DNA of 64,000 nt. Origin: Plantago ovata. Lineage: Eukaryota > Streptophyta > Magnoliopsida > Lamiales > Plantaginaceae. Location of the stretch: contig CM051458.1 of the NCBI GenBank assembly GCA_028274465.1, forward strand, positions 102,998,855 through 103,062,854. The letters run 5' to 3'. The notes under the pieces were generated by a model, which saw only the letters and a list, made by a program, of their open reading frames with translations, was not told the origin of the DNA and did not search any database. The position numbers and the translations under genes are program-made. Of this stretch, positions 1 to 11,442 are shown piece after piece (the first letter of the stretch is position 1; every line of letters starts with the position of its first letter).

Positions 1-3000
1 TTGGTGCATGTGCTCAAGACAATATGCCATTCCCATCGCTATTCTTAGTCGCATTGACCAGTCCAGGTGCTCAGATTCTCTTACTGCAACATAAGTTAAG
101 AACACGGATTAGCTACAGCTTAGTATAACATAGTCCAAGGAGATAACTGAGAGATAAAAGTAAAAAATTTCTCTGTTAACATTTAACTTCTTTGTTCTTG
201 TTTATAATATCCATGTGACTTTAGTCTTAACCCCCATTGACAACTGATAACTGATATTAAGCAAGTCTAGGCAGCTTACTGTGTATGTGCTCGAAGAGAG
301 TCCCATTTGGAGCATATTCAAAGACCATCATTCTTGTGAAAGGTTGCTCTTCCTCACAAAACCCAAGCAGGCTGATGAAATTCTTGTGGCTGACCTTTGA
401 AAGTGTCTCAATCTGAAAACGAATAACGCACAGTTAATTCATCGAAGAACCAAAAAGATTTGATCTGTCTCTTAAGAAACATATATATTACCAAATATTC
501 TCAACATAATACAGTGTCAGTACCTTTTTTCTGAACTGAGATTCTAGACTAGTGGACCAATCTTTTCCGGATGTCGCTGCTATTGATGCTACTGCTATCT
601 CGACACCACTGGACAATGTACCCTTGTACAATGTACAAACAGATAGCGTCCCAATCACATTGCTAAAGTCTTCACAAGCCGCCTCGAGTTCTGCTCTCTT
701 GAGTTTTGGGACCCCTGGAACACAAAAGACGTTTAGTATATGCATGGATGGTTAGAATATAATTACAACATAATTCCATGACATTCAAAACGAAACCTAC
801 TACTTTGTCATCTTTCTTGTGGAATTAGATTATAACACTGAAAAGATAGGATGATTTATCTGAACTGGCACTACCTATAGGCTATAACACAATAATATAT
901 TACACTTTGGAAGGCTTAACAAGACAATGTGTTTGCAAAAGTACCTGTAATGAACGCTCTCTGTAGCTGTCCGCTTAATCCTGTAGCCCAGGGCTTGACA
1001 GTAGAAACCTTGCCACTCTTCCAGTAGTATATTCCAGCAAGTAAGAATAGAAACAGCACAGGACCTCCAATGGATGCAGTCATTATCAAAGCCCTATGAT
1101 GGTCTCCGGTGGAATTTGCTGCTTGTGGACCAGGGCTTTCTGAGGGTGGGGAATCAGTTGTGGTATTAGGCGATGGGGATTGTTCAACTGGAACTTGAGA
1201 TGGTGATGGAGATGGTAATGGAGCAGGTGAGGGTGTTGGTGATGGAGAAGGAGAAGGAGAAGTTGGTGTTGCAACTCTTGGTTCGAATGATGGAGGAGGA
1301 AAGAAACGCATCCATGGGTCTTGCAACAATTTCCTTTTAGCTACATCCCCGGTTTCTTCTGCATTCCTGCAAAAATTGAGTACATTAGAACCTCAAGAAC
1401 CATTTGCAAACTAGCCTTGACCACTTCCACAAGTTTCTGTTATGATTCCGAGTCTTTTTTCAGGGCAGTTGGTTGACATACTTGAGAAAGGATGGACGGT
1501 TTTACTTATTGAATGAATATAAAAAAGATTCGAGTACTATCTTAAGTTTATATCTGTATAAGTGTGTGCTTCCAATGGACGAAACTTCTGTACAAGTGAT
1601 TCAAATTAGAGAAATCAGGTGAAATTCACAGTTAGAAAATCTGTGTAGTGTTTGAAAGACATAATGAAGATCTGCTTAAGGTATTCGTCAAACTCAGAAG
1701 ATCGGAGATTAATGCATGTGGGTTTATGAACCATTTTTCTTGAAAATATGTACGTGTAGGTCTAAATGATTCAGTGAGAAGCCTAATCGAAGATGTATAT
1801 AAGATCTCTGTATAGAATTACCAGGAAGTTAACATTTCATTGCAAGATGATGCCCTTGCAGCATTGGATAATATCTGCTCGTCCACATGAACTTCAGATA
1901 CCCTTTGAAGCTCATAAATTTCAGGATGAGCTTGAGCATGAAGAAGCTCATTGTTGTCCAGTAAACTGCATCATTTAACAACCACATAAGGCTAACATCA
2001 CTAAAAGATTCTCTAAAAATTAGAACCAAGTTTTAATAGTAAACTTACAGAGTTGTCATTGAGAAGTTATTGCCAAGTGGAGACGGAACGAGTCCACTGA
2101 AGTTATTGCATCCTAGGTCTAGCACCTCCAGTTGCTTCAAATTGGTGATCTCTTCGGGGATGACACCGGAAAAAGAATTATTGCGGAGAACTCTGCAAAT
2201 AATGTTACATTTAAAACAAAATCTTAAAGATACATAAACAAACTGCACGTCACAACAATCCACTCTGAAGCCGAACACATTGCAGCTCTTTATCGGAAAA
2301 GAATGTGCAAGAATGGAAGTAACTTACATAGACTTCAGGTGAACAAGGTCCCCAATGTCTGGAGCCAGTGTGCCTCGCAGACACAGATCTTTAAGATTCC
2401 TGCAAGTAGAAGTAGAGATATTATAAAGCTTGTAAATCTAAGCTTCCATAACACTACCATTTAAACGTCAGTATATAGCTATACAATGAAATGTGGCAAC
2501 AAAACTAAGGCTAGCTCCTATCTCCATTTTTTGTGCATTTCATGCAAAATGATTCTTGAAAACTGATTAAAGTGTATTTGTAGCAGCATCACCAGACGAA
2601 AGTGTTCAAACGACCTAATTGTGATAATCTCTAGCTTAGAGCAATAGTACAAATTTGATATTTTGAAGAAGCTATATAGGTGATCCCCAAAAAATGATTA
2701 GAATCTCCACATTTTAGTGCAATTTTCAGAACCTAGCCTCGCCCGATTCACAGAGAACTTACAAGCCACTTTTACCTGATTCTGCTTCATTGACTCACAT
2801 GATTCACATTTAGTAGTAGATCAGATTCCATCCCTCTTATGGAACTTGCCAAGAAATGAATACCATCCATTCTAGTAGTAGATTAGATTCTATCCATTAT
2901 CTTGTCAGAATAGTCAAGTCTACTTTGTACAAAGATAAGTGCAAGTAAATGAAAAATGATGAACAAAAACTAGCTATTATCCCAAGTCCTATCTATCACA

Positions 3001-3376
3001 AAATCACAGGGAGCAATTAATAGCCACCAATAGAAGCAAGTAAGTACTTACAGAAGCACCACATATCCTTGTGAGCATCCAACTCCAATCCAAGAACAAG
3101 GATCCTCTACACCTACTTCATCGTTCCAATTCGAAAGGGCACCGTGTGGATCATACACTACCTTTTCCTTAACCTTGAGCAGAATCACACCTACACACAC
3201 ACACACAACCCAAAACAAAGTAAGGAAAAAGGCCACAATCTTGATCAACCAAACAGTTTGAAAAACAGAGGAAACTCATACCTTCATTATTGAGAGAGAA
3301 GCAAGAATTGAGATTAAGTGTAAAGAGACAAAACAGAGCGACCAATAGACGACTTTGAGATCTCCAAACTTGTCCA
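1..3376 (-). CDS. LRR receptor-like pseudokinase, MRH1/MDIS1 family (3' end missing)
   Basis: Nine exons read on the minus strand: 3376-3282, 3190-3052, 2399-2328, 2192-2049, 1965-1822, 1366-945, 714-524, 412-280 and 83-1, all with GT-AG borders and consistent phases; the rest of the kinase lies left of the window. Order: hydrophobic signal peptide ending in FSLNNEG, LRR N-cap with an LSNW motif, two or three LRRs (NNSFSGVIPEEI), a proline/serine-rich stalk, one membrane span (about 1090-1030), then a kinase-like domain with GTLYKG-type glycine loop, LLGFCEEEQPFTRMMVFEYA and an LDW motif. The usual VAIK lysine is replaced (IAVASIAATSGKDW), as is typical of this family, so catalysis is doubtful. 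Family members are plasma-membrane receptors, known in Arabidopsis for root-hair growth (MRH1) and pollen-tube attraction (MDIS1). The first exon has no ATG in the frame that joins exon 2: the only nearby ATG (3376) is one base out of frame. Family assignment is firm; the exact orthologue is not. Confidence 0.9.
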
Positions 3377-3855
3377 TATTTGAAACTAAAAAGCTAGCAA
3401 GATGAACGAACCCACGATTATTTCAAGAAAATGAGATCATATTGATGATATTCCCCAGGTGAAGAGAAAGAAGAAGAAGAATGAGTTGGGTTGAAAAATC
3501 AAAAGCTTCTGGCCAACCAACAAATTAAACAAACCGAGTTGATAAAGTCTATTAAGAGCAGGGAAAAACAGTTGAAACAGGAAAAATGAATAGTATAAAT
3601 ATAGTACTAGTAAATGTTTGGAAATTGTTTAAGCTAGCTAGGGATAGATAAGATCATAAGAAAGAGTAGAAAGAGAGAGAGAGAGTCTGAAAGAGTGTAA
3701 TGGCGTGAGAGCGTACACAATAAGTAGTAGCAGCTAGCAAACCAGGGCAAAAACAAAACAGAGAGAGGAAGAAGAAGAAGAAGACTGTGTCTTTCAAGAA
3801 AACGCGTATGATTGATTAGATTAGATTATTACCGGTAGTAGTACCACTTGCTCCT
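3377..3855. promoter_or_regulatory. 5' flank of the LRR receptor gene
   Basis: There is no ORF of note. The stretch is purine-rich on the plus strand, meaning CT-rich on the coding strand (GAAGAAG and GAGAGAG runs at about 3465-3480, 3670-3690 and 3760-3785), as is common in plant 5' untranslated and core promoter regions. A pyrimidine tract followed by TTTTTAG just before the first receptor exon could serve as a 3' splice site if the gene has an additional 5' exon. Confidence 0.4.
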
Positions 3856-4097
3856 CCGGAAACTTTATAAGTACCCTTTGGTTTTGTTGACTTTTCTTAT
3901 ACCCAGTTTCACTTCAATTTAATATAATTTATTATAAAAAAATTAATTTTAAAAATTATATTATAAAAATATAAGAAGTATACTTTAATAATATAATTTT
4001 TAAAATTATTTTTTTATAATGAATTATGATTAATTTGAGGTCAAATCGGAAATTGAAAAAGTCAATGAAACCAAATGGAAACCTATAAAGTTTCCGG
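3856..4097. mobile_element. Foldback MITE with long terminal inverted repeats
   Basis: The two ends are inverted copies: CCGGAAACTTTATA at the left and TATAAAGTTTCCGG at the right. The complementarity continues inward (TTTGGTTT..TTGACTTTT against AAAAAGTCAA..AAACCAAA) almost to the AT-rich centre, so the whole 242 bp can fold into one hairpin. There is no coding capacity. I see no clear target duplication. It sits about 480 bp upstream of the LRR receptor's first exon. A diverged relative appears to be the element at 6428-6832. Confidence 0.8.
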
Positions 4098-5110
4098 AAT
4101 GGATTATTATTATCTTTTGAATAGTGATGGTATGAAATTAACAACTTGTACTTCAAAAAAAAAAACTAATAATAACCGATCAAATTGAAACCCTCAAAAT
4201 GGGCAATTTACTTTGACCTTTCAAAAAGCAACCAAAATCAAAATGTAATAATATACGAAAACGAGGTTTACTATACAACTCTTGTCTGCTTGTGTAATAC
4301 TAGCATCCTCAAGTTCGAGTTTAAAAAAAGTTTTGGAATTCATCAAAATAATAATTTGGACCAGTGTTCATTTTAAGTAATAATATTAAGATGAGTGACT
4401 CGTTAGAAAGTATTCGAATCAATTACGAATGAGGTTAAAGTGCGTAAAAAATTACACTTGTGTTGATTCATTTAAGAATGATGGTCACTCACAAATTTTA
4501 CCATGTTGGTCCGTGGGACTACTATATGACCCGGAGATCAATCCACTAGTATCCACTCTCATTCAAATAAACAAAGAGTAGTAACTTGGTCCGTTAGTAA
4601 TTGGGGCATTACACAGTTTATTTTCGGGTGAATTAGTATAAAAGGAGAATATGTGGAAGTATAAATATTAATGTGTTAATGAAATGAAATTTGGCGTTGG
4701 CGTATTGAGAATATTCATTCATACTTTATCTGAGCCCAGGTGCCGTGCCGTCCGGTGACTTTTCATCACCAAAATATTAAAATATTTATATACATGAGAG
4801 AGTCTTCTCTTGCAGCTGCTGTTAATCAGTGATTTTTCATTTTTTTTATACAAATAATAACTAAATAAGTATACAATAGCTGCCAATACTATTATGAATA
4901 AGAATGTTTGTAATATAACATACTGTACATGGAGTACCAAACCAAATATGAACAAATTGTGAAATGGCTCTTTATAACTATATATTGTCAAAAATGTAAA
5001 CTTAGTTCTTTATTTTTCTACAAGTTTTTTTATATACATATACATCATCTCTACTAATTTACCTATTTCTATATTGTATCTTCTTTTTTTTTTAAATCTA
5101 TGTCTCCATA
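4098..5110. other. AT-rich intergenic stretch
   Basis: Only short chance ORFs and A/T runs are present. I see no gene, RNA gene or well-bounded repeat here. Confidence 0.5.
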
Positions 5111-5112
5111 TA

Positions 5113-5362
5113 CTCCCTCCGTCTCAGAGCAGTTGCACCATTTGCTTTTGGACACAGAAAATAAGGAGAAAATTTAAATATTGACCTATATTGATAGTGG
5201 GTGTTGCTTTTACTTTATGGAGGATTTGTGACCACAAAAATGTGTTGATGGAATATAAAATTATTATAACCATGTCCAAATATGACAAATAAATGAAATG
5301 GTGCAACTCTAACGGGACGCCCAAAATGACAAAATGGTGCACCTGTTCTGGGACGGAGGGAG
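5113..5362. mobile_element. Stowaway-type MITE
   Basis: The element starts with CTCCCTCCGT and ends with ACGGAGGGAG, perfect 10-bp terminal inverted repeats flanked by TA on both sides (5111-5112 and 5363-5364), the hallmark of Stowaway elements mobilised by Tc1/mariner transposases. The inverted similarity extends inward (GCACCATTTG against AAATGGTGCACC). It is 250 bp long and non-coding. Confidence 0.92.
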
Positions 5363-5364
5363 TA

Positions 5365-6427
5365 TATCCATATCGTACCAGATACATATCGTCATATTGC
5401 AACCTACGGAGTATATAGTTTTTCTACTATGTCATGAGACATTTGGGGGCATTTAAATACAATACGAATGGCGGGTGTTCACGGCTTCACGCCATTTGCC
5501 CCACGGCAGAAGCACCTCCAATGATCCTAGATTAGTTTTGGAACAAATTTAAATTATTTTTTGATTTTTAATAGTTCTCATATTATCTACCACACAACCA
5601 TAATTAACCTTGAGAAAAATGTTGCGCCAATGACTTTATTAGATTGTGACTTGAAAAAAAATAAAAAATTTATTGAGATTGTGACTTTGTCTTACAAGGT
5701 AGGTTTGTTATTATTGTTAAACTACGATTTTCATCACCAAAATGTTAAAATCGTTAAGTTTAAAAAAACGTTGGGAAAAAAGGGGAGGATGATCGTCTTT
5801 TTTGTACTTTTAGTAAATTAATATGAAACTATGAAGGGTGAGTATTTGCAAAGTAAGTGTCTGCACAATTATGTATGTTTATATATATAAAAAAGAAGCT
5901 TCAGATTGACTCAAATGAAGCATCTTTTTACGTTAAAAGCACGTACAAAGTTGCTCCTTTATGTTTCTTTCACCTTTTCTTTTGGTTCGAGTTCGAGCAA
6001 TCAAATACTGAAAGGAGGTTGAATTTTAATGACATTTCTTTAAAAAGCTGTAAACATGTTACGGACCAGTCGCTTATGGGTTAACACCCAACCCGTTATG
6101 TTCCGTTGCACTGATCATGAACTACTCTTTAAGACATAACTTACTTCACATACTAACGCATATCATTTTTATATGTCTTAGTTAAAATTTTAAGATTCTT
6201 TTGGAACTCTTAACGTTGAATTTTTTTATTAATAAATTCTCGATATTAGTACTGTTTTTTCATATATTTTTTTGAAAATTAAATTAAAATTTGGATCGTT
6301 ACGTAAATATTGGCAACTTTCAAATACTATTTGAGAGGTTTCTACATTTTTTAAATAAAAAGTTATTTTATTAATAAACTTTACACGGTAGCTTGTACTT
6401 GTAATACAAACATGGAATATAGTAATG
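5365..6427. other. AT-rich intergenic stretch
   Basis: No supported gene. The ORFs here are short, lysine- and phenylalanine-rich and look like chance reading of AT-rich DNA. Confidence 0.5.
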
Positions 6428-6832
6428 TCCCGTTATAAATTACACACTTTAATTTTTTGTCAACAAATTTCAATTTTGGCTTTCAATTACTCTTATACTA
6501 TAATGATAAAATATTTAATAAAATTATATTATGAAACTTTAGGATTTGTATTTTCATAATATAATTTTTAAAATATTTTACCAATATTTTTTTTAATAAT
6601 CGAACTATTACAATTTCACAAGTAGCATTACAAAGGTAGTAAAAAAACTATAAACAATCCCGCACTTGACGAGAATTGAACCTATGACCTCTAGTGTTAT
6701 GACACCTCAGTCTAACCAATTGAGCTAGACCTCATTAATTAAATACTTTACCAATATAGTTTAAAATTAATTGGGAGTCGAAGTTGGAAGTTGTTGACCG
6801 AAAAAGTCAAAGTGGATAATTTATAGCGAGGA
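6428..6832. mobile_element. Foldback MITE interrupted by a SINE
   Basis: The left end (TCCCGTTATAAATTACACAC) and right end (TGGATAATTTATAGCGAGGA) are inverted relatives, and the match goes on inward on both sides (TTTTTTGTCAACAAATTTCAA against the complement of the segment at 6777-6805). A second perfect stem, AAATTATATTATGAAA with its complement, lies at about 6521-6566. Without the 170-bp SINE plus its duplicated target the element would be about 235 bp, close to the 242 bp of the foldback element at 3856-4097, which has a similar AT-rich core. It is non-coding. Confidence 0.7.
6588..6740 (-). mobile_element. tRNA-derived SINE with target duplication
   Basis: On the minus strand the head (6740-6660) is tRNA-like: a box A match TAGCTCAATTGG, an anticodon-arm-like GTGTCATAACAC and a box B-like GGTTCAATTCT. 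A 60-70 nt unrelated body follows, ending in eight A residues. It is flanked by a 17-bp direct repeat with one mismatch, AAATATTTTACCAATAT (6571-6587) and AAATACTTTACCAATAT (6741-6757). Polymerase III head, A-tail and long target duplication together define a SINE inserted by LINE-type target-primed reverse transcription. Confidence 0.85.
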
Positions 6833-8208
6833 ATTATGATTTAGAAGTTAAATAGGGTGTAGTAGAATGGGGCAAACTTCAAATATAAGATATCCCGCTG
6901 GCTATGATTGGTATTGCATCTGTAACTGAATCTAACTGATTATAATTATGATTAATTATCTCCATGATTTATTTGGGTATGAAATTGTCGATCCTCATCT
7001 AATTATATGAATCGAAGTTATTTAAATTATAAATTTTAACTATATAATTTTAAATTTAACTAAATTGAATTGAACTAAGTCAGAAATGAGCCTCACAACC
7101 AAAATGAAATATTCATGGCAAAAACAAAATATAAAATAAAAATTGATCGATGTTGATTGTAATGATTATATTAATTGAATTGAAAACAAAAGTAATGACA
7201 ATTCAATAGTCGGAGCACACATATGATGATGATGTTGACTGGGTTTGAAAACAAACAGGCATGGACAAGTCATGCGTGGGGCCCAGATAGGGGTATGTGT
7301 TGTACTTGTCTGTGTTTAACTTGGATTTTCCTATGAAGGTGGCTAAGCTTAATACTTGGAAAAATATGGGTAAGATTACATTAGTTTTGAGTTGTTGGAT
7401 TTTGTCCTAATTTTTATTTTATATTCTACTGTTTTGACTACCCAAATTAAGAAGTATTCCGTACATTGATTTTACTAAGTAGGTTCTTATATGTTTTTAT
7501 TTCTCTTTGATTGTGCTACATGTTTTTGCAGTCCTTAGTTTAAAACCTAACATCTTTCTTAGTGTTATTTAAAATGAGAAGTAGTGTTTTGGTGTATGAG
7601 TTATGAAGAAATCATAATTGAATTTATTGAATGGAATTGAACTAATTTTATTTGCAGTATAAAACCAATTAAGTGTATGTTTGACAAAACAAATTGATAA
7701 GTTTACGGTTATAAATTATGAAGTAACTTTTTAAATTAGTCAATTTATTGGTATTCGCGCATAAATGGCATGCCTGTATGTATTGGCCTATTGGGGTTGA
7801 TGGATAATATTTCTACCACTAAAATTCATATATTTGTGGTATGATGGTATCCTTTATCAAGCTGATTCCAAGATTCCTCAATGATATTGTTGAGCTACTT
7901 ATGCTATGTGCGCCAATCTTGAAACTTTTAGAATTTGGGATTCAATTGAGTTGAAGTAATTCAATTCTTTAACTGTGTTGCAGGTGATGAATGATGTTAG
8001 CTCCTTGATTAAAAACTCTTAATCAGTTACTTAATTCATTACTCGGTGATTATGATGTTAGCTAGCTAGCTCCTTGATTAAAAACTCTTCGTAATTAACT
8101 CTTCTGTTTTAAAAAAAAAAAAGCTCCAATATTAATTTGTTCAAAAAAAAAAAAAAAGCTCGGTGATTCTGTTTCAAAAAAAAAAAAAAAAAAAAAAAAC
8201 TCTTCTTA
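6833..8208. other. AT-rich intergenic stretch with a local duplication
   Basis: No gene is visible. At the right side, TTAGCTCCTTGATTAAAAACTCTT occurs at about 7994-8020 and again at 8068-8090, and CTTAATTCATTACTCGGTGATT occurs at about 8030-8051 and once more just past the MITE at 8431-8452. Three A-homopolymers of 12 to 24 bases follow at 8110-8200. Confidence 0.45.
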
Positions 8209-8416
8209 AAGCTATGTTCTCTTCGTCTGAACTGAACTTAACGAAGCTGAACTGAACTTAACGGGTCTGAACTGAATTGAACTGAACTTATTTGTAGTAT
8301 AAAATTCTATTAAGCAAATCTGAACTGAACTGAATTTAATGCATCTGAACTGAACTGAACTTAATGCATCTGAACTGAACTTAAAATAATCAATTTTCAG
8401 ACGAAGAGAACAGAGC
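8209..8416. mobile_element. MITE with CTGAACTGAACTT internal repeats (copy 1)
   Basis: The termini AGCTATGTTCTCTTCGTCTG and CAGACGAAGAGAACAGAGCT are inverted repeats with one mismatch, flanked by TAA on both sides (3-bp target duplication, PIF/Harbinger-like). The interior is built from degenerate CTGAACTGAACTTAA units. It is about 208 bp long and non-coding. Confidence 0.8.
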
Positions 8417-8879
8417 TTAATTAATTACTTACTTAATTCATTACTCGGTGATTAATTGTAAAAAGCTTTAAAAAAGAACTAGGGTACTATTTTGAAATCA
8501 TAAATTCCACCATATGGTTTAAGTACTGTATACTAGAAAGTTGAAAATCATGATTAGGAGCATAAATTCCAATATGGCCACTAATTAAGCACTTCCTAGC
8601 TAGCTTATAACCGATTTAATAAACTTCACCTTTTCTTGTAACACAATTTATATAAATGTAAGCCTCCAACTTTAAAGGCTTAATGCGCCAAAGTAATTAA
8701 TAAGAGGTTAATAGTGTTTGCAGTTGCACCATTCAACATGGGACTACTACTACGACAACTACCAAGCTGTACCAAGTACCAAACCTAGCTAGTCTAGTAT
8801 TATAAAGTTGAAATATATATATGTAGCCCGGCCATAATAAATAAAGAGGCCCTCACTAGAACATCACAATTCACATGGA

Positions 8880-9045
8880 CTTATGTTGTCTGAAAATTGA
8901 TTATTTTAAGTTCAGTTCATATCAGTTCAGTTCAGATGCATTAAGTTCGGTTCAGTTCAGTTTAGACTTGCTTATATTTTATACTACAAATAAGTTCAAT
9001 TCGTTAAGTTCAGTTCAGTTCAGTTCAGACGAACAGAACCGAGCT
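8880..9045. mobile_element. MITE with CTGAACTGAACTT internal repeats (copy 2, inverted, one end eroded)
   Basis: This is the same family as 8209-8416 in the opposite orientation: shared TTTGTAGTATAAAAT-like centre (ATTTTATACTACAAATAAGT here), AATGCATCTGAACTGAACT unit and TTAAAATAATCAATTTTCAG end. The right terminus (CAGACGAACAGAACCGAGCT followed by TAA) is preserved, but the left terminus lacks the full inverted repeat. Confidence 0.72.
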
Positions 9046-9166
9046 TAAATAATATAAATGTGCAAAGAAACATTTGCATAGCTCTTACGTACAAGAACAC
9101 GAAGTAGCTAGATAGGAAAATACAAGTCAAAGTACCCTGCTTATGGACGAAACCATGCACAGAAAC

Positions 9167-9921
9167 AGGCCCGGTTTTGGGCCCATGCGGCATGTTCAAC
9201 CGGATAGGGCCCAAAATATTTTGGCCTCCAAATTATATATACACATTACATATATCTATTAAATTTCTTAAAATTGTACATGAACTCTCTGTCTCCTACT
9301 GGTTGGGGGTGGAGGATTAAGTTTAAAGATATAACATCTTATTCTTATGGTGGTGGGTTCGACACCGCTAGTGTATGGTTTTTTCCATTTTAATTTAGTT
9401 TTCATCTTTATTCATAGTGAAATAAGTTTTTCCTTCTCATTTTTATTTTTTTTATTATTTATCTATTCTATTCATTGGTACTCCTCTTTATTGATCTTTT
9501 GTTTTTAAATACTTTTTGAGAGAAATTTTAGTTCATTTTTTGGTGCTTTTTTTAATTCATTTTAGTGTTTATCTTTTATTAATTTGCATAATTCAATTTA
9601 TTCATCTTTTTTTTCCTTCTTTTTTGTATAAATTTTAGAACATTCTTATTAAATTTAATTAGTTGAAAACTTACTGTTTTAAATAATTTAGTATATTAAT
9701 TTCATTGAAATTTCCATAGAGTCTCGTAATATTGTAATCGGTCCTATTAAAAGAGTTGCGTTTTTATTATTAAAACTAATTTTAATGTTTTTAATTGGAA
9801 AATAAATGTGTATTATCAAACTTACTTCATATAATTTGTTAGTATTGAATTTTTTTATTTCATTTAAATTTGGGTCTATTTTAAAATCTCGCATGGGGCT
9901 CTAAATTTCAGATCCGGGCCT
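9167..9921. mobile_element. Mutator-like non-autonomous transposon
   Basis: The element begins AGGCCCGG and ends CCGGGCCT. After a short gap both ends share a second inverted motif around CCCATGCG and CGCATGGGG. It is flanked by a perfect 10-bp duplication GCACAGAAAC (9157-9166 and 9922-9931). A 9-10 bp target duplication with imperfect terminal inverted repeats fits a MULE-derived element. The 755-bp interior is AT-rich and has no protein-coding sequence. A hAT origin is less likely because those duplicate 8 bp. Confidence 0.75.
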
Positions 9922-9931
9922 GCACAGAAAC

Positions 9932-10331
9932 TTATGTGTTATACAAGAAACACTCCGAACTGGAGTGGGGTCGATGCATTTATTATATTGGACGTGAAGA
10001 GAACAATATAATTGCAGATCAATTGCATGCTTGAAAGGATGTGATGAATATAGCTCAGCACCATTCATGCATATTATAGTACTCATAGAATAAAATGATT
10101 ATTTGATACAAATATATATATTCTGACAATCTCTATTGATTAACATCATGATCATAATGTAAAGGCTAATTAGCAAGTTCTCATAACGTACGGAAATCCA
10201 AATCATAAGGCCTGCAGAATGTTAAAAGGACAGAGATGGAGTAGGAAACAAATTTCAAGTTGGAGATAATTGTGGTTGCATTCTAGCATCTAGCTAATAA
10301 ACCATCGAGGATCAGAATGAAGCCAACTCGA
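9932..10331. other. Intergenic stretch
   Basis: This lies between the MULE-like element and the F-box pseudogene. No gene or bounded repeat is seen. Confidence 0.4.
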
Positions 10332-11442
10332 TCAGCAAAGGAGATCAATATGCTGAAGCCATGGCATAAAACTATGTCCTACATTATGATAAGTAAGTTT
10401 CTCGAAAGTCTTTGAAACAAAATTATATCGCTTTGTTATCCTCCCCTTAGAACAATCAACCACCAAGAAAGCATCATCTTCTCGCTTTCCCCTAATCACA
10501 CAAAGTATTTGGAACGTGCACATAATATGATCACAAAATGGCCTAAAAGGTCAACTTTATACTTGACAAACCATCCCGAATAATCTCTATTCATCTCGTA
10601 CACATCAAACACCATCATCGGTCTGTTTCTGTTGTCACGAGATCCTATGTAATGCAAATGGTCACATGACGCCCCAAAGTATTGACGATTAGAACAGATG
10701 TAAGTAACTGGCATAGGCATTGTGTGAAGGACCTCATCATCATCAACTTTGAAATACAAAGCTGTGCCAGTCTTGCCCCTGTCGTCCCTAAACTCATTAC
10801 TGATCCAATGAATGGATCCGTTCCAATACACTCCATTGGAAAAATCCAAGTTTTCGGACTCGAACTCCATTGATGTTCTCCAAGAACGAGTTTCGGACGA
10901 GTAGATCTTAATCTGCCATGTACCGCTATACAATCTAAGAACGTAAACAATTTTATAATCATGAGGGGATTTGGCTGGATCAAAAGCCAAGTTCATGGCG
11001 TAAGAAGTAGAATGATCATCATCAAGTGAACATCAAGTATCCGTGAATTCCCTCGTAGTAGGATTGTAAACACTGGCCATCATCCTTCTGGTAGGAATAC
11101 AGGTACCGGAGATCCCAGTGAGCCATAGCCCATTGCAAGAATTCTTAAAGTTAATGCCGGTCCCCTAAACTGTGGTATGTTCGATTTCTTGGTACATAAC
11201 GGAATGTAACCATTGTATTTAAATTTATAATAGATGCCAATTGCTGGATTGGGATTGGCATAGCGAAGACGACGAAAATCAGGGTTTGTGATGAGAGAAC
11301 GCCAGTGTTTGGATACAAACTTGAAACGATTTAGTGATCCGATCGGAAGGCATAGCAAAATTTCAATCAGCAGGTCATCGATAGATGCAACTGCTTCAGC
11401 TGATTCTGATGATCGAATCGGAAGGATTTTGGTGGTTCTCAT
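10332..11442 (-). pseudogene. F-box (FBA/kelch-type) pseudogene, copy 1
   Basis: From the ATG at 11442 an F-box is readable: IDDLLIEILLCLPIGSLNRF followed by KFVSKHWRSLITNPDFRRLR, the usual SKP1-binding motif of SCF ubiquitin-ligase adaptors. About residue 100 a one-base loss, seen against the copy at 26 kb, shifts the frame and ends the protein near 11080. The interaction domain continues in another frame (AMNLAFDPAKSP, 10996-10530) and after a second shift in a third (ILCVIRGKREDDAFLVVD, 10500-10332). The sequence TACTTGATGTTCACTTGATG (about 11025) adds stops. All parts align in order with the 26-kb paralogue, so this is one decayed gene and not several small ones. Confidence 0.88.

Noticed and set aside
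916..1329. Independent proline-rich ORF starting MLQDPWMRFF.
   Set aside because: It is the stalk and membrane-span exon of the LRR receptor, with splice sites at both ends.
6658..6735. A functional tRNA gene (Met-like CAT anticodon) on the minus strand.
   Set aside because: Box B is degenerate and the acceptor arm does not pair. The A-tail and 17-bp target duplication show that it is the head of a SINE.
10645..10983. Second 112-codon ORF on the minus strand inside F-box copy 1.
   Set aside because: It is an alternative frame of the F-box pseudogene; the frame 10530-10996 matches the paralogue.
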